Shown here piece after piece: positions 9,836 through 21,847 of a stretch of 64,000 bases of DNA (its first letter is position 1; each line of letters begins with the position of its first letter). A program made the translations under genes and the position numbers. Below the pieces are notes generated by a model. It searched no databases and had not been told where the DNA came from. It saw only the letters and a list, made by a program, of their open reading frames with translations. The DNA comes from Acinetobacter brisouioides (GTDB lineage Bacteria; Pseudomonadota; Gammaproteobacteria; Pseudomonadales; Moraxellaceae): the NCBI RefSeq assembly GCF_004331075.1, contig NZ_SJNX01000004.1, forward strand, positions 206,686 to 270,685, read 5' to 3'.

Positions 9836-10552
9836 TTAATATAAATATTTGTCAAAATTTATTGGCTCTTTAGCATTTAGTACACTTTGAGAATTTGATA
9901 TATTCTGAACCAGTAAGAATTTATTATGTTTCATTAATTTGATAATAAGAGGCTCAATTCTCAAAAAATCACATCGTATCAAACCATCTACAGTATGTAA
10001 GAATATTTCTCTTTTTATGTTCTGATCATCTAAATATCTATCAAAATTTTCAATTTCTTGTGCTTGAAAACAAAATTTATCTCCAGTAATTACCTTAACT
10101 AATGTTTCATAAGGTTTTACTATTTCAAAGTTGGTCACACTATGATTTGTACCTTCACATTCAAGTTGAACAAAGACTTTATTATTTAGTAATAAGTAAA
10201 ATGAATTAATTATTAATGGCTTATCCTTCTTGTTTACAAGAATTAATGTTCTCTCTCCATTTGCAATCCCAAAAGCAGCTGCTACTTTATTTCCATGTTT
10301 CCTTAAATAATTTTTAATACTAATATACAAACCCAATAAAGTTAGAATTATTGTAAATAGCCCCTTAATTCCAGTAACTTGTAGAATAGCAACTAGATAA
10401 CTCATAAAACTAAAAGTAGAGTGCTTATCTTGTAATTTACTAGCAATATTAATAACTTCATTGATAAATATTGCCAACTATCCTATAACAAGTATGAAGA
10501 TAATATACCTTAGCGCTATTAATATCTTTTCTAAAAAAAATTCATTTTCCAT
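9836..10552 (-). pseudogene. Membrane-protein gene interrupted by an in-frame TAG
   Basis: A frame beginning at ATG 10552 runs for 24 codons (MENEFFLEKILIALRYIIFI and onward), meets TAG at 10480-10478, then stays open in the same frame for 213 codons to 9836. AAGAGA lies 8 nt before the ATG. The codons after the TAG (TTG GCA ATA TTT) carry on the hydrophobic helix, so the stop lies within a transmembrane segment (about residues 10-32). A second hydrophobic segment (about 50-78) and a soluble C-terminal domain follow. The downstream part alone could start only at a TTG directly after the stop, with poor spacing from AGGA, or at an internal ATG (10405) with no ribosome site. Composition is far more AT-rich than the flanking genes. 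I do not recognise the family. Confidence 0.65.
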
Positions 10553-10655
10553 TCTGTAAATCTCTTCTTTTTATTGAAGCTTAAGTTTTTTAACTACCTC
10601 TAATTTAAGCAATTTAATCATTATTAGATAACAATTACTTGCAAAGTATATAAAC

Positions 10656-10686
10656 AAAAAAAGAGCCTCGAAAGGCTCTCTTTTTT
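10656..10686 (-). terminator. Terminator of the rpoBC operon
   Basis: GAGCC and GGCTC pair around TCGAAA within longer A6 and T6 flanks, directly downstream of the rpoC stop on the minus strand. Confidence 0.9.
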
Positions 10687-10703
10687 AGTCAGTCAATTCA
10701 AAC

Positions 10704-13700
10704 TTAGAATTGGCTTTCATTTAATGCTTGGCTAAACGCTTGGTCAACATCGCTAAAGTCGTTGTGAAGTTCAAACTCCGCAGCTTCAGCTTCTTGACGA
10801 CGACGTTCCAAGTGATACGCAAGACCTGTACCTGCAGGAATCAAACGACCTACAACCACGTTCTCTTTCAGACCACGCAACTCATCTTCTTTACCTGTTA
10901 CAGCCGCTTCAGTTAACACACGAGTGGTTTCCTGGAACGATGCAGCAGAAATGAACGAGTCAGTAGAAAGCGACGCTTTGGTAATACCCATCAATTGACG
11001 CTCAAATTTCGCTGGGAATTTGTTTTGCGCTGCAACTGCTTGGTTTTCTTGTACCATGCGGATGTAATCGACTTGCTCACCTTTGATGAAGCTTGTATCG
11101 CCACCATCAGTGATATCAACTTTACGCAACATTTGACGTACGATGACTTCAATGTGCTTATCGTTGATTTTTACACCTTGCAGACGATAAACGTCCTGAA
11201 CTTCGTTCACGATGTAGTTGGTCAACGCCACTTCGCCTTTCAAGCGTAAGATGTCATGTGGGTTTTGTGGACCATCAGAAATGGTTTCACCACGGTTGAC
11301 ATGCTCGCCTTCGAACACGTTAATGGTACGCCATTTCGGAATAAGCTCTTCATAGATTTCAGAGCCATCATCTGGAGCAATAACCAAACGGTTCTTACCT
11401 TTGGTTTCTTTACCGAAGCTTACAACACCTGACACTTCAGCCAAGATTGCATGTTCTTTCGGTTTACGCGCTTCGAACAAGTCCGCAACACGTGGCAAAC
11501 CACCAGTAATGTCACGAGTACGTGACGTTTCTTGTGGTACACGACCAATAACGTCACCCACACCAATCGTTTCACCATCACGTACGGTTACGATTGTGTT
11601 TTGTGGCAAGAAGTAGAACTGTTCAGTACCATCAGCCGTATCAAGCACGATCGCAGGACGCATATCTTTACCAGCGACAGGACGTGCAGTTACAGGCAAG
11701 ATTTCAACTGTTGTCATACCAGTTGCATCATCAGTTTTAGATGTTGCAGTTACGCCATCAGCGATTTGCGAGAAGCGTACTTTACCAGCAACTTCTGTTA
11801 CCAATGGATGGGTATGCGGATCCCAAGTCGCAACGATACCACCAGCTTCAACCACTTCACCATCTTTCAGTACAATGCTTGCACCGTAAGGAAGTTTATA
11901 ACGCTCGCGTTCACGACCTAAATCATCTGCAATACCGATTTCACCTGAACGTGAAACAGAAACCAAATGACCTTTGGTATGTTGTACAGTTTTCACATTG
12001 TGGAAACGCACAGTACCTTTGTTACGCACTTGTACGCTGTTTGCCGCAGAAGTTCGGCTCGCTGCACCACCTACGTGGAACGTACGCATGGTTAACTGTG
12101 TACCTGGTTCACCAATTGACTGTGCTGCCATTACACCAACAGATTCACCTGGGTTTACCAAGTGACCACGAGCCAAGTCACGGCCGTAACAACGTGCACA
12201 TACACCAAATGTAGATTCACAGTTTACAACCGAACGAACTTTAACTTCATCGACACCTGCTTCTTCAAGATAAGCTGCAATTTTCTCGTCAATTAAAGTA
12301 CCACGAGGCAATACAACTTCATCATCAGATGCACGTTTTACGTCTTCTGCAGTTACACGACCCAATACGCGATCACGTAATGGCTCAATCACGTCACCAC
12401 CTTGAATGAGTGGAGTCATGACTAGACCGCCCGCTGTACCACAGTCAGGTTCAGTAATTACCAAGTCTTGTGCAACGTCTACAAGACGACGTGTCAAGTA
12501 ACCAGAGTTCGCAGTTTTTAATGCAGTATCCGCCAAACCTTTACGCGCACCGTGGGTTGAAATAAAGTACTGAAGTACTGTCAAACCTTCACGGAAGTTC
12601 GCTTTAATTGGCGTTTCAATGATCGAACCATCTGGTTTCGCCATCAAACCACGCATACCTGCCAACTGACGAATCTGTGCAGCACTACCACGCGCACCAG
12701 AGTCAGACATCATATAAATGCTGTTAAATGATTTTTGCTTCTCGTCTTCACCTTTCTTGTTTTTCACAAAGGTATAAGACAAGTTGTCCATCATCGCTTT
12801 AGCAACTTGGTCGTTGGTACGTGCCCAGATATCGACCACTTTGTTATAGCGTTCACCCGCAGTTACGAAACCTTGTTCGAACTGTTGTTCGATTTCACGA
12901 ACTTCGGCTTCTGCTTTGGCAATAATTGCTTGTTTTTGTGGTGGAATGAGCATGTCTTCCATACCCACAGATACACCAGAGCGAGTCGCTTGACGGAAGC
13001 CCAAGTACATCAATTGGTCAGCAAAGATAACGGTATCTTTTAGACCTAATTTACGGTAGCAAGAGTTGATCAGTTTTGAGATGTTTTTCTTGGTCATCTC
13101 AAGGTTGATTGACTCGAAGCTTAGACCTTCAGGTACGATTTCCCAAAGTAAGCAGCGACCAGGTGTCGTATCAACAATAATGGTTTGTTTTTCACGTTCG
13201 CCATTTTCGTTAATTACAGTTTGGTGTACACGTGCTTTTACACGAGCGTGCATTGCCACTTGACCTGTTGCAAGCGCACGGTTCACTTCGTGAGTATCCG
13301 CAAACACCATGCCTTCGCCATTGGCATTTACCGCATCACGTGTGATGTAGTAAAGACCCAAGACCACGTCCTGAGAAGGTACGATAATCGGCTCACCGTT
13401 GGCAGGTGACAAGATGTTGTTGGTTGACATCATTAACGCACGAGCTTCAAGTTGAGCTTCAAGTGTTAATGGTACGTGTACCGCCATTTGGTCACCGTCG
13501 AAGTCGGCGTTAAACGCTGTACATACGAGTGGGTGTAGACGGATCGCTTTACCTTCAATCAGGATCGGTTCAAATGCTTGAAGACCCAAACGGTGAAGTG
13601 TTGGCGCACGGTTCAACATCACTGGATGCTGACGAATCACAGATGCAAGAACGTCCCAAACTTCTGGAGTCTCGCGTTCAACCATTTTCTTCGCAGCTTT

Positions 13701-14897
13701 AATGGTTGTTGCCTGACCTGAAGCTTGTAGTTTCGCGAAAATAAACGGCTTGAATAGTTCAAGTGCCATTTTCTTCGGAAGACCACACTGGTGCAAACGT
13801 AAAGATGGACCTACGGTAATTACCGAACGGCCAGAATAGTCAACACGTTTACCCAACAAGTTTTGACGGAAACGACCTTGCTTACCTTTGATCATATCAG
13901 CCAAAGATTTAAGCGGACGTTTGTTCGAACCTGTAATCGCACGACCACGACGACCGTTGTCTAACAAGGCATCCACAGACTCTTGTAACATACGTTTTTC
14001 GTTACGTACGATGATATCTGGTGCAGCCAAGTCAAGAAGGCGTTTCAAACGGTTGTTACGGTTGATCACACGACGGTAAAGGTCGTTCAAGTCAGAAGTC
14101 GCGAAACGACCACCTTCAAGTGGTACAAGCGGACGCAAGTCTGGTGGAAGTACTGGAAGTACATTCATCACCATCCATTCTGGCTTGTTGTTTGACTCTT
14201 TGAATGCTTCCATCAATTTCAAGCGCTTAGACGCTTTTTTCAACTTCGTTTCAGAAGTTGTTTGAGGAATTTCTTCACGTAAACGTGTGATTTCAGCTTC
14301 AAGATCGATGTCTTTCAACAAGTCTTGAACTGCTTCTGCACCCATTTTCGCAGTGAATTCATCACCGTGTTCTTCAAGTGCATTGAAGTATTCTTCATCA
14401 GTCAGAAGTTGATACTTCTCGAACGGAGTCATACCAGGATCGGTAACAACGTATGATTCGAAATACAATACACGTTCGATATCACGAAGTGTCATATCAA
14501 GAAGCAAACCTATACGGCTTGGTAATGATTTTAAGAACCAAATATGTGCAACTGGTGATGCAAGTTCAATGTGACCCATACGTTCACGACGAACTTTCGC
14601 AGTTGTTACTTCAACGCCACATTTTTCACAAATGACGCCTTTATATTTCATACGCTTGTATTTGCCACACAAGCATTCGTAATCTTTTACTGGACCAAAG
14701 ATTTTGGCACAGAATAAACCATCACGTTCTGGTTTAAAAGTACGGTAGTTGATTGTCTCTGGCTTTTTAACTTCACCGTGAGACCACGACTTAATCATTT
14801 CTGGTGACGCAAGACCAATACGGATGCGATCAAACTCTACTGGAGCATGACCGTCAGAGTCCGTCTTCTTACGCATGATATCGAGCAAGTCTTTCAA
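10704..14897 (-). CDS. rpoC: DNA-directed RNA polymerase subunit beta'
   Basis: The 1397-aa catalytic subunit of RNA polymerase. I place the start at TTG 14897 ([16 protein letters not shown] follows) because GGAG lies 8 nt before it and 1397 aa is the length I know for Acinetobacter RpoC; an ATG 27 bp upstream has no ribosome site. The N-terminal zinc site is [19 protein letters not shown]. The catalytic Mg-binding motif is [12 protein letters not shown]. The second zinc cluster lies around [13 protein letters not shown]. The clamp, bridge-helix and trigger-loop regions are intact. It lies 87 bp downstream of rpoB and ends at a strong terminator. Confidence 0.98.
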   Translation of the reverse strand: MKDLLDIMRKKTDSDGHAPVEFDRIRIGLASPEMIKSWSHGEVKKPETINYRTFKPERDGLFCAKIFGPVKDYECLCGKYKRMKYKGVICEKCGVEVTTAKVRRERMGHIELASPVAHIWFLKSLPSRIGLLLDMTLRDIERVLYFESYVVTDPGMTPFEKYQLLTDEEYFNALEEHGDEFTAKMGAEAVQDLLKDIDLEAEITRLREEIPQTTSETKLKKASKRLKLMEAFKESNNKPEWMVMNVLPVLPPDLRPLVPLEGGRFATSDLNDLYRRVINRNNRLKRLLDLAAPDIIVRNEKRMLQESVDALLDNGRRGRAITGSNKRPLKSLADMIKGKQGRFRQNLLGKRVDYSGRSVITVGPSLRLHQCGLPKKMALELFKPFIFAKLQASGQATTIKAAKKMVERETPEVWDVLASVIRQHPVMLNRAPTLHRLGLQAFEPILIEGKAIRLHPLVCTAFNADFDGDQMAVHVPLTLEAQLEARALMMSTNNILSPANGEPIIVPSQDVVLGLYYITRDAVNANGEGMVFADTHEVNRALATGQVAMHARVKARVHQTVINENGEREKQTIIVDTTPGRCLLWEIVPEGLSFESINLEMTKKNISKLINSCYRKLGLKDTVIFADQLMYLGFRQATRSGVSVGMEDMLIPPQKQAIIAKAEAEVREIEQQFEQGFVTAGERYNKVVDIWARTNDQVAKAMMDNLSYTFVKNKKGEDEKQKSFNSIYMMSDSGARGSAAQIRQLAGMRGLMAKPDGSIIETPIKANFREGLTVLQYFISTHGARKGLADTALKTANSGYLTRRLVDVAQDLVITEPDCGTAGGLVMTPLIQGGDVIEPLRDRVLGRVTAEDVKRASDDEVVLPRGTLIDEKIAAYLEEAGVDEVKVRSVVNCESTFGVCARCYGRDLARGHLVNPGESVGVMAAQSIGEPGTQLTMRTFHVGGAASRTSAANSVQVRNKGTVRFHNVKTVQHTKGHLVSVSRSGEIGIADDLGRERERYKLPYGASIVLKDGEVVEAGGIVATWDPHTHPLVTEVAGKVRFSQIADGVTATSKTDDATGMTTVEILPVTARPVAGKDMRPAIVLDTADGTEQFYFLPQNTIVTVRDGETIGVGDVIGRVPQETSRTRDITGGLPRVADLFEARKPKEHAILAEVSGVVSFGKETKGKNRLVIAPDDGSEIYEELIPKWRTINVFEGEHVNRGETISDGPQNPHDILRLKGEVALTNYIVNEVQDVYRLQGVKINDKHIEVIVRQMLRKVDITDGGDTSFIKGEQVDYIRMVQENQAVAAQNKFPAKFERQLMGITKASLSTDSFISAASFQETTRVLTEAAVTGKEDELRGLKENVVVGRLIPAGTGLAYHLERRRQEAEAAEFELHNDFSDVDQAFSQALNESQF

Positions 14898-14984
14898 TTT
14901 TTTTCTCCGTGTGCCGAGGAGCATAACTCGCTCGGCTGGGTCACAAATATTGTTTTTTCCTGAAAAATCTAAGCAGTTTAGGGC

Positions 14985-17900
14985 TTAGTCACCATTTTTC
15001 AGTTCAATGTTGATACCTAAAGAACGGATCTCTTTGGTCAATACGTTGAATGATTCAGGCATACCTGGATCCATATAATGGTTGCCATCTACAATGTTCT
15101 TATAGATGCGGGTACGACCTTCAACGTCATCCGACTTCACAGTGAGCATTTCTTGAAGTGTGTATGCTGCACCGTATGCTTCAAGTGCCCAGACTTCCAT
15201 CTCACCGAAACGCTGACCACCGAACTGTGCTTTACCACCAAGCGGCTGTTGAGTTACAAGCGAGTAAGAACCTGTTGAACGCGCATGCATCTTGTCATCA
15301 ACCAAGTGGTTCAATTTGAGCATGTACATATAACCAACAGTGACAGGACGATCAAATTTCTCACCTGTACGACCATCGTACAAGTCCATCTGACCAGTCT
15401 TCGAGTAGCCTGCAAGGTCAAGTAACTCTTTGATTTGGCTTTCTTCAGCACCATCAAATACAGGTGTTGCCAAAGGCACGCCTTTACGTAGGTTACCTGA
15501 AAGTTTCAAGATTTCTTCATCAGTCAATGAGTCAAGTTCTTCTTGCTCGCCACCGACTTTGTTATAGATCTTGTCAAGGAAATCACGCAGTTCAGCCAGC
15601 GTGCGTTGCTGTTTAAGCATCTTGTCGATTTGCTCGCCCAGACCTTTTGCAGCCAAACCTAAGTGAGTTTCCAAAATCTGACCCACGTTCATACGTGATG
15701 GTACGCCTAGTGGGTTTAATACCACGTCGACAGGAACACCATTGGCATCGTGTGGCATGTCTTCTACAGGCAAGATGTTTGATACAACACCTTTGTTCCC
15801 GTGACGACCCGCCATTTTATCACCAGGCTGGATACGACGTTTCACTGCCAAGTAAACTTTTACAACTTTCAATACGCCAGTTGTAAGTTCGTCACCTGTT
15901 GCAAGTTTGCGTTTTTTCTCAGCAAATTTCTCATCAATTTCAGCGCTCTTCTCTTTCAAGAACACTTGAATTTGACTTAAACGTTCAGCGATTGCTTCAT
16001 CAGTCGGTTGGATTTCAAGCAGATCAACCAGCTCAAGACCTGATAGAACAGATTCAGCAAGCTTGTCACCACGTTTAGTTGTACCGCCGCCATTAGATTC
16101 TTGATCTGTTAACAAGCGAATAATACGTTCACGTGCTGCTTCTTCAAAGATTTTGAATTCTTCTTTCAAATCTTTACGGTAAGCATCAAGTTGTGCTTTT
16201 TCAATTGCTTGTGCACGATCATCTTTCTCTAAACCATCACGAGTAAAGACTTGAACGTCGATGACTGTACCTTTAGTACCTGATGGCACACGCAAAGAAG
16301 AGTCTTTTACGTCAGCCGCTTTTTCACCAAAGATAGCACGAAGCAATTTTTCTTCTGGAGTTAACTGAGTTTCGCCTTTTGGTGTCACTTTACCAACAAG
16401 GATGTCCCCTGCTGTTACTTCAGCACCAATGTAAACGATACCAGACTCATCCAGTTTAGACAGTGCAGCTTCACCAACGTTAGGAATATCAGCCGTAATT
16501 TCTTCTGCGCCCAATTTAGTATCACGTGCAACACATGACAATTCTTGGATATGAATAGAGGTTAAACGGTCTTCTTGAAGTACACGCTCAGAAAGCAAGA
16601 TCGAGTCTTCGTAGTTGAAACCGTTCCATGTCATGAACGCAACACGCATGTTTTGACCAAGTGCCAACTCACCGCCATCGGTAGAAGGACCATCAGCCAA
16701 TACATCACCGCGACCCACTTTATCACCCAAGTTCACAAGAACTTTTTGGTTGATACATGTGTTTTGGTTTGAACGTGTGTATTTGATCAAGTTATAGATG
16801 TCGACACCGGCTTCACCAGCAATCATCTCATCTTCATGAACACGAATAACCACACGCGAAGCATCAACAAACTCGATTACACCGCCACGGTTAGCAATCA
16901 CACACACACCAGAGTCACGTGCTACGTTTGCTTCCATACCTGTACCAACAAGTGGCTTGTCAGCAAGTAACGTCGGAACAGCCTGACGTTGCATGTTTGA
17001 ACCCATCAATGCACGGTTCGCATCATCGTGTTCAAGGAATGGAATCAATGATGCAGCAACAGATACAACCTGCTGTGCAGATACATCCATATGCGTCACT
17101 TTTTCAGGAGGCATACGTACAGTTTCACCTTGGTGACGAACTGTAACCATCTCATCGATCAAGTTACCTTCAGCATCAACTGCTGAGTCGGCTTGCGCAA
17201 TTACTGTACCCACTTCTTCAATTGCAGAAAGGTATTCAGTTTCTTCAGTAACACGACCATCAACAACTTTGCGGTACGGAGTTTCCAAGAAACCGAAGTC
17301 ATTGGCCTTCGCATAAACAGAAAGCGAGTTAATCAAACCAATGTTTGGACCTTCAGGCGTTTCAATCGGACATACGCGACCATAGTGTGTATGGTGTACG
17401 TCACGCACTTCAAAGCCTGCGCGTTCACGTGTCAAACCACCAGGTCCAAGTGCTGATACACGACGTTTGTGTGTAATCTCAGACAACGGGTTGTTTTGAT
17501 CCATAAACTGAGACAACTGGCTTGAACCAAAGAATTCTTTGATTGCCGCAGCGACAGGTTTAGCATTGATCAAATCTTGTGGAGACAAGTTATCAGTTTC
17601 TGCTTGGCTTAAACGCTCTTTTACAGCACGTTCAACACGAACCAAACCAACACGGAATTGGTTCTCAGTCATTTCACCAACAGAACGAACACGACGGTTA
17701 CCCAAGTGGTCGATATCGTCAACTTCACCTTTACCGTTACGGATTTCGATCAAGATACGCATTACATCAATGATATCGTCGTTCGACAAGATACCTTCAA
17801 CTTCGCGAGATTTCTGATCTGTACCCACTTCGTATGGGCGACCCAAACGACGGTTAAACTTCATACGGCCTACAGGTGACAAGTCATAACGTTCTGTAGA

Positions 17901-19070
17901 GAAGAACAAGTTATGGAACAAGTTTTCTGCTGCTTCTTTGGTTGGTGGCTCGCCTGGGCGCATCACTTTATAAATTTCAACCAATGCTTCATCACGACTA
18001 GACGTTGTATCTGCGCGTAAAGAATCTGCAATAAATGAACCACGGTCAATATCATTGGTAAACAGGATGTTAAATTGCTTAACACCACCTTCAGCCAATT
18101 TCACCATAATGTCATGGCTCAGCAAGGTATTTGCAGGAATCACTTCACCATCACGTAAAGTCACGTTTTCTGCAATAATACGCTCATACAAGTATTCATC
18201 TGGAACAGGCAGTTTAGTCAGGCCTGAAGCTTCCATTTGACGTACATGACGTGCGTTGATACGTTTACCTTGTTCAACAATCACTTTACCTGAGTTGTCT
18301 GCAATATCGAACTGTGCCATTTCACCACGCAGGCGATCTGGAACCAATTCAATCTGGTAACTACCCATATCGACATATACAGGAACTTTTTCATAGAACA
18401 AGTTCAGGATTTGTTCGTCAGTGTAATTCAGCGCACGTAAAATAACCGTTGCCAACAATTTACGACGACGGTCAATACGTACATAGACCAAATCTTTAAT
18501 ATCAAATTCGAAATCCAACCATGAACCACGGTAAGGAATAATACGAGCAGAATATAAAGTTTTGTTGGCGTGAGTTTTACCTTTGTCACTGTCAAAGAAT
18601 ACGCCAGGAGAACGGTGCAACTGAGATACGATTACACGCTCAGTCCCGTTAATCACGAACGTACCATTTTCCGTCATGAGTGGCATTTCACCCATATAGA
18701 CTTCTTGTTCACGAACGTCTTTGATTGATTTAGTTTCGCGATCTTTAATGATCAAGCGAATTTTTACGCGCATTGGTGCCGCATAAGTTGAGCCACGAAG
18801 AATACATTCGCGAACATCAAACTCTGGCTTACCAAGGCTATACTCAACAAATTCTAAAGCAGCATTGCCAGAATAACTTTCGATTGGAAAAACTGAACGA
18901 AATGCGGCCTGAAGACCGATATCTTCTCGATTTTTTGGTGTTTTACCATCTTGTAAGAATGTTCTGTACGAGTCGACTTGAATCGAAAGCAAGTACGGAA
19001 CGTCCATCACTTTAGGCAAATTACCAAAATTCTTACGGATCCGTTTTTTTTCGGTATATGAGTATGCCAT
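14985..19070 (-). CDS. rpoB: DNA-directed RNA polymerase subunit beta
   Basis: The 1361-aa beta subunit of RNA polymerase. The rifampicin pocket reads [20 protein letters not shown] and then [11 protein letters not shown]. Asp, His and Ser at the positions equivalent to E. coli 516, 526 and 531 are the susceptible forms. [13 protein letters not shown] and the C-terminal [20 protein letters not shown] region, which contacts beta', are conserved. GAGGA lies just before the ATG. It is separated from rplL by a 307-bp spacer with two hairpins that could tune rpoBC relative to the ribosomal-protein genes. Confidence 0.98.
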   Translation of the reverse strand: MAYSYTEKKRIRKNFGNLPKVMDVPYLLSIQVDSYRTFLQDGKTPKNREDIGLQAAFRSVFPIESYSGNAALEFVEYSLGKPEFDVRECILRGSTYAAPMRVKIRLIIKDRETKSIKDVREQEVYMGEMPLMTENGTFVINGTERVIVSQLHRSPGVFFDSDKGKTHANKTLYSARIIPYRGSWLDFEFDIKDLVYVRIDRRRKLLATVILRALNYTDEQILNLFYEKVPVYVDMGSYQIELVPDRLRGEMAQFDIADNSGKVIVEQGKRINARHVRQMEASGLTKLPVPDEYLYERIIAENVTLRDGEVIPANTLLSHDIMVKLAEGGVKQFNILFTNDIDRGSFIADSLRADTTSSRDEALVEIYKVMRPGEPPTKEAAENLFHNLFFSTERYDLSPVGRMKFNRRLGRPYEVGTDQKSREVEGILSNDDIIDVMRILIEIRNGKGEVDDIDHLGNRRVRSVGEMTENQFRVGLVRVERAVKERLSQAETDNLSPQDLINAKPVAAAIKEFFGSSQLSQFMDQNNPLSEITHKRRVSALGPGGLTRERAGFEVRDVHHTHYGRVCPIETPEGPNIGLINSLSVYAKANDFGFLETPYRKVVDGRVTEETEYLSAIEEVGTVIAQADSAVDAEGNLIDEMVTVRHQGETVRMPPEKVTHMDVSAQQVVSVAASLIPFLEHDDANRALMGSNMQRQAVPTLLADKPLVGTGMEANVARDSGVCVIANRGGVIEFVDASRVVIRVHEDEMIAGEAGVDIYNLIKYTRSNQNTCINQKVLVNLGDKVGRGDVLADGPSTDGGELALGQNMRVAFMTWNGFNYEDSILLSERVLQEDRLTSIHIQELSCVARDTKLGAEEITADIPNVGEAALSKLDESGIVYIGAEVTAGDILVGKVTPKGETQLTPEEKLLRAIFGEKAADVKDSSLRVPSGTKGTVIDVQVFTRDGLEKDDRAQAIEKAQLDAYRKDLKEEFKIFEEAARERIIRLLTDQESNGGGTTKRGDKLAESVLSGLELVDLLEIQPTDEAIAERLSQIQVFLKEKSAEIDEKFAEKKRKLATGDELTTGVLKVVKVYLAVKRRIQPGDKMAGRHGNKGVVSNILPVEDMPHDANGVPVDVVLNPLGVPSRMNVGQILETHLGLAAKGLGEQIDKMLKQQRTLAELRDFLDKIYNKVGGEQEELDSLTDEEILKLSGNLRKGVPLATPVFDGAEESQIKELLDLAGYSKTGQMDLYDGRTGEKFDRPVTVGYMYMLKLNHLVDDKMHARSTGSYSLVTQQPLGGKAQFGGQRFGEMEVWALEAYGAAYTLQEMLTVKSDDVEGRTRIYKNIVDGNHYMDPGMPESFNVLTKEIRSLGINIELKNGD

Positions 19071-19377
19071 TTGGAGTCCTCGGAAAGTACAAAACTAAAT
19101 CCGCCTGCAGTTCAGATTTAGATGGAATGACGCAAGCCGATATGGCCACCACTACTTACAAATGCTGCAATTTAGAGTGGTAATAAAACGCTTAACAATA
19201 TTTTTTATTGAAAAATATTGGTAAGCGTTTGATATATTGCGTTATTTTATAAAATATTCGTTTTCATTCGATAAGAACAAAAATCGAGCCGATTATTGTA
19301 ACGCAAAAAGGCTGATGACCCAAGAGCCATCAGCCATTTTTTAGGAGCCAATTAAAAACAATTGACTCCTCTGCAAA
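19071..19377 (-). promoter_or_regulatory. rplL-rpoB spacer with two tandem hairpins (likely attenuator)
   Basis: Two consecutive inverted repeats follow rplL on the minus-strand transcript. The first, at 19343-19370, pairs AGGAGTCAATT with AATTGGCTCCT (one G-U). The second, at 19306-19341, pairs TGGCTGATG with CATCAGCC and is followed by TTTTT. In E. coli this spacer holds a partial terminator and an RNase III site that set the rplL:rpoB ratio; the same role is inferred here. A further weak AT-rich hairpin lies near 19196-19222. No promoter was recognised with confidence. Confidence 0.6.
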
Positions 19378-19746
19378 TTACTTAAGTGTAACTGTAGCAC
19401 CAGCTGCTTCAAGTTTTTTCTTAAGTTCTTCGCCTTCTTCTTTAGAAACTGCTTCTTTAACAACTGAAGGAGCGCTTTCAACAAGATCTTTAGCTTCTTT
19501 AAGACCAAGGCCAGTAGCTTCACGAACTGCTTTAATAACCGCAACTTTGTTAGCACCGAAAGAAGTCAACTCAACGTTGAATTCAGTTTGTTCTTCAACA
19601 GCAGCAGCAGCGCCAGGAGCAGCAGCAACAGCTACAGCAGCAGCAGATACGTTGAATTTCTCTTCAAAAGCAGAGATAAGTTCAACAAGTTCAAGAACAG
19701 TTTTTTCAGCAACTGCGTTTAAAATTTCTTCGTTAGTTAAAGCCAT
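19378..19746 (-). CDS. rplL: Large-subunit ribosomal protein bL12 (L7/L12)
   Basis: The 122-aa stalk protein that recruits and stimulates translation GTPases. The N-terminal dimerisation domain ([20 protein letters not shown]) is followed by an Ala-rich hinge at about 35-52 and by the C-terminal domain ([20 protein letters not shown]). It lies 48 bp after rplJ, as expected because both are co-translated under L10 control. The length and sequence are standard. Confidence 0.98.
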   Translation of the reverse strand: MALTNEEILNAVAEKTVLELVELISAFEEKFNVSAAAVAVAAAPGAAAAVEEQTEFNVELTSFGANKVAVIKAVREATGLGLKEAKDLVESAPSVVKEAVSKEEGEELKKKLEAAGATVTLK

Positions 19747-19794
19747 GAGAATAACTCCAAATGGAAATTGAATGGTGTGTAAATAAATTTAAGC

Positions 19795-20301
19795 TTATGC
19801 AGCTTCTGGCTCGTTTTTCTCTTTGAGCGCTGTAATGAGGCGACCCAATTTCGAAATAGGAGCTTGAAGAACACTGGCAAGCATAGTAAGCGCTTTTTCT
19901 TGGTTCGGAAGATTTGCAATTACGCTAACTTCAGCACCTACATAAACCTTGCCATCAAATGCGGCAGCTTTAAGTTCAAATGCTTTGTTAGTTTTTGCAA
20001 ATTCTTCGAACAAGCGTGCAGCTGCACCCATGTCGTCTTCAGAAGTTGAAAAACCAAGGATTGTTGGACCAACAAGGTTGTCGTTCAAGATATCAAACTG
20101 AGTACCTTCGAACGCACGTTTAGCCAAAGTGTTACGAACGATACGCGTATTAACACCTAGCTTACGAGCTTCAACACGTAATTGTGTCAATGCTTCTACA
20201 GTTAAACCTTGGTAGTCAGCAACAACAGCAGAAAACGCTTTAGAAGCAACTTCGTTTACTTCTGCAACGATCTGTTTTTTGTCTTCGATAAGAAGAGCCA
20301 T
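19795..20301 (-). CDS. rplJ: Large-subunit ribosomal protein uL10
   Basis: The 168-aa L10 protein, which anchors L12 dimers to the 23S rRNA GTPase-associated centre. N-terminal LIEDKKQIVAEVNEVASKAF and the central RNA-binding domain are typical, and the C-terminal helix binds L12. AGGAGG lies upstream of the ATG. The long leader (20302-20608) is where L10 is expected to bind to repress rplJL translation. Confidence 0.97.
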   Translation of the reverse strand: MALLIEDKKQIVAEVNEVASKAFSAVVADYQGLTVEALTQLRVEARKLGVNTRIVRNTLAKRAFEGTQFDILNDNLVGPTILGFSTSEDDMGAAARLFEEFAKTNKAFELKAAAFDGKVYVGAEVSVIANLPNQEKALTMLASVLQAPISKLGRLITALKEKNEPEAA

Positions 20302-20608
20302 CGTAAACCTCCTAACGGTGATCTATGTACTTTTTACAAGTACACTCCCAATTCGTAAGCTCTTTCGAACTTACACGCGGAGGATGAATAAATCACACCA
20401 CCGCGTCTACTCGGACTGAATTTTTAAGAAAAAAGTTCTAAAAAAACTTTCCTCGCCCGAGGTCTTTGACGCTGATAAATTTACATTTATCAATTCAAAG
20501 TCCGCCTGATGAGAAAGCAATACATTGCTTAAGTGTAAAAGAAAATCAATGACTTACTATTAACACTTTTCCCTATCAGGGCTTTAAAATTCTGTTCTAA
20601 GCCGGAAC
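20302..20608 (-). promoter_or_regulatory. rplA-rplJ spacer, probable L10 autoregulatory leader
   Basis: A 307-bp non-coding spacer upstream of rplJ with several local inverted repeats on the transcript: GATAAAT / ATTTATC (about 20473-20491), GTAAG / CTTAC (about 20356-20376) and TGTACTT / AAGTACA just upstream of the ribosome site. An L10-L12 binding leader occupies this position in many bacteria. The assignment rests on position and structure only; I could not match the kink-turn core by eye. Confidence 0.5.
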
Positions 20609-21304
20609 TTAGTTAGAAACGTTGCTTACATCAACAGTAAGACCAGGACCCATAGTTGAGCTCAAAGTGATCTTTTTGATGTATACACCTTTAGAAGTTG
20701 CTGGTTTTAACTTTTTCAAGTCAGCAATCAAAGTTTCAACGTTTTGACGAACAGCTTCAGCAGAGAAACCTACTTGACCGATCGCAGCGTGGATAATACC
20801 CGCTTTGTCTACACGGTAACGTGCTTGACCAGATTTTGCATTTTTAACTGCATTTGCAACGTCTGGAGTAACCGTACCCACTTTCGGGTTTGGCATCAAG
20901 CCGCGTGGACCAAGAATCGTACCCAATTTACCGACAACGCGCATTGCGTCTGGAGCAGCAATGACTACATCAAAGTCAAGGTTGCCACCTTGGATGCTCT
21001 CAGCAAGATCATCAAAACCAACGATGTCTGCACCAGCAGCTTTAGCTGCTTCTGCATTTGCACCTTGAGCAAACACTGCAACACGTACAGTTTTACCAGT
21101 ACCTGCAGGAAGTGTAGTCGCGCCACGAACAACTTGGTCAGATTTACGAGGATCAACACCTAGGTTTACCGCAACATCCAAAGACTCTTTGAATTTAGCA
21201 GCAGGAAGGCTCGCAAGAACTTGTACTGCTTCTTCCAAAGTGTAAACTTTGTTTGCTTCAACAGCAGCAGCAATGGCTTTTTGACGTTTAGTTAACTTTG
21301 CCAT
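20609..21304 (-). CDS. rplA: Large-subunit ribosomal protein uL1
   Basis: The 231-aa L1 protein of the ribosomal stalk near the E site, and in E. coli the repressor of the rplKA message. N-terminal [31 protein letters not shown] and [15 protein letters not shown] are conserved L1 signatures. It starts 3 bp after the rplK stop, so the two are translationally coupled. Confidence 0.98.
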   Translation of the reverse strand: MAKLTKRQKAIAAAVEANKVYTLEEAVQVLASLPAAKFKESLDVAVNLGVDPRKSDQVVRGATTLPAGTGKTVRVAVFAQGANAEAAKAAGADIVGFDDLAESIQGGNLDFDVVIAAPDAMRVVGKLGTILGPRGLMPNPKVGTVTPDVANAVKNAKSGQARYRVDKAGIIHAAIGQVGFSAEAVRQNVETLIADLKKLKPATSKGVYIKKITLSSTMGPGLTVDVSNVSN

Positions 21305-21307
21305 GTC

Positions 21308-21736
21308 TTATAGCTCCACTTCCAAGCCCATAGAACGTGCAGAACCAGCGATGGTACGAACACGTGCGTCTAAATCAGCACCAGTTAAATCTGGTTCTTT
21401 AGTAGTCGCGATTTCTTCCAATTGAGCACGAGTCAACTTACCAACTTTAGTTTTGTTTGGTACAGGTGAACCCTTTTGGATACCGGCAGCTTTCTTAAGA
21501 AGAATAGATGCAGGAGGAGTTTTCATGATGAATGTGAACGATTTATCGTTGTACACAGTGATCACGACAGGAATTGGCAAACCAACTTCAAGTTTTTGAG
21601 TCGCAGCATTGAATTCTTTACAGAATGCCATGATGTTTACACCACGTTGACCCAATGCAGGACCAATCGGTGGAGATGGATTTGCTTTACCAGCTGGAAC
21701 TTGCAGCTTGATATAGCCGTCAATCTTCTTAGCCAT
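21308..21736 (-). CDS. rplK: Large-subunit ribosomal protein uL11
   Basis: The 142-aa L11 protein, which binds the GTPase-associated region of 23S rRNA and is needed for RelA activation. The N-terminal proline-rich switch ([20 protein letters not shown]) and the C-terminal rRNA-binding domain are intact. An inverted repeat GCCCGA / TCGGGC (about 21814-21829) in the nusG-rplK spacer may belong to the rplKA leader, where L1 would act; that is inference. Confidence 0.98.
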   Translation of the reverse strand: MAKKIDGYIKLQVPAGKANPSPPIGPALGQRGVNIMAFCKEFNAATQKLEVGLPIPVVITVYNDKSFTFIMKTPPASILLKKAAGIQKGSPVPNKTKVGKLTRAQLEEIATTKEPDLTGADLDARVRTIAGSARSMGLEVEL

Positions 21737-21847
21737 TTTAAATTACCTCTGGGTGCAAACGCCGCTAGGCTCCCCAACTATCTTTTGCAACATAATTGTT
21801 ACAATAACAATGCCCGAATAAATCGGGCGTTTTCCAACCAGTTCAAA

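Noticed and set aside
11532..19015. Many plus-strand frames opposite rpoB and rpoC
   Set aside because: They are antisense shadows of long conserved genes, with Cys/His-rich products and no ribosome sites.
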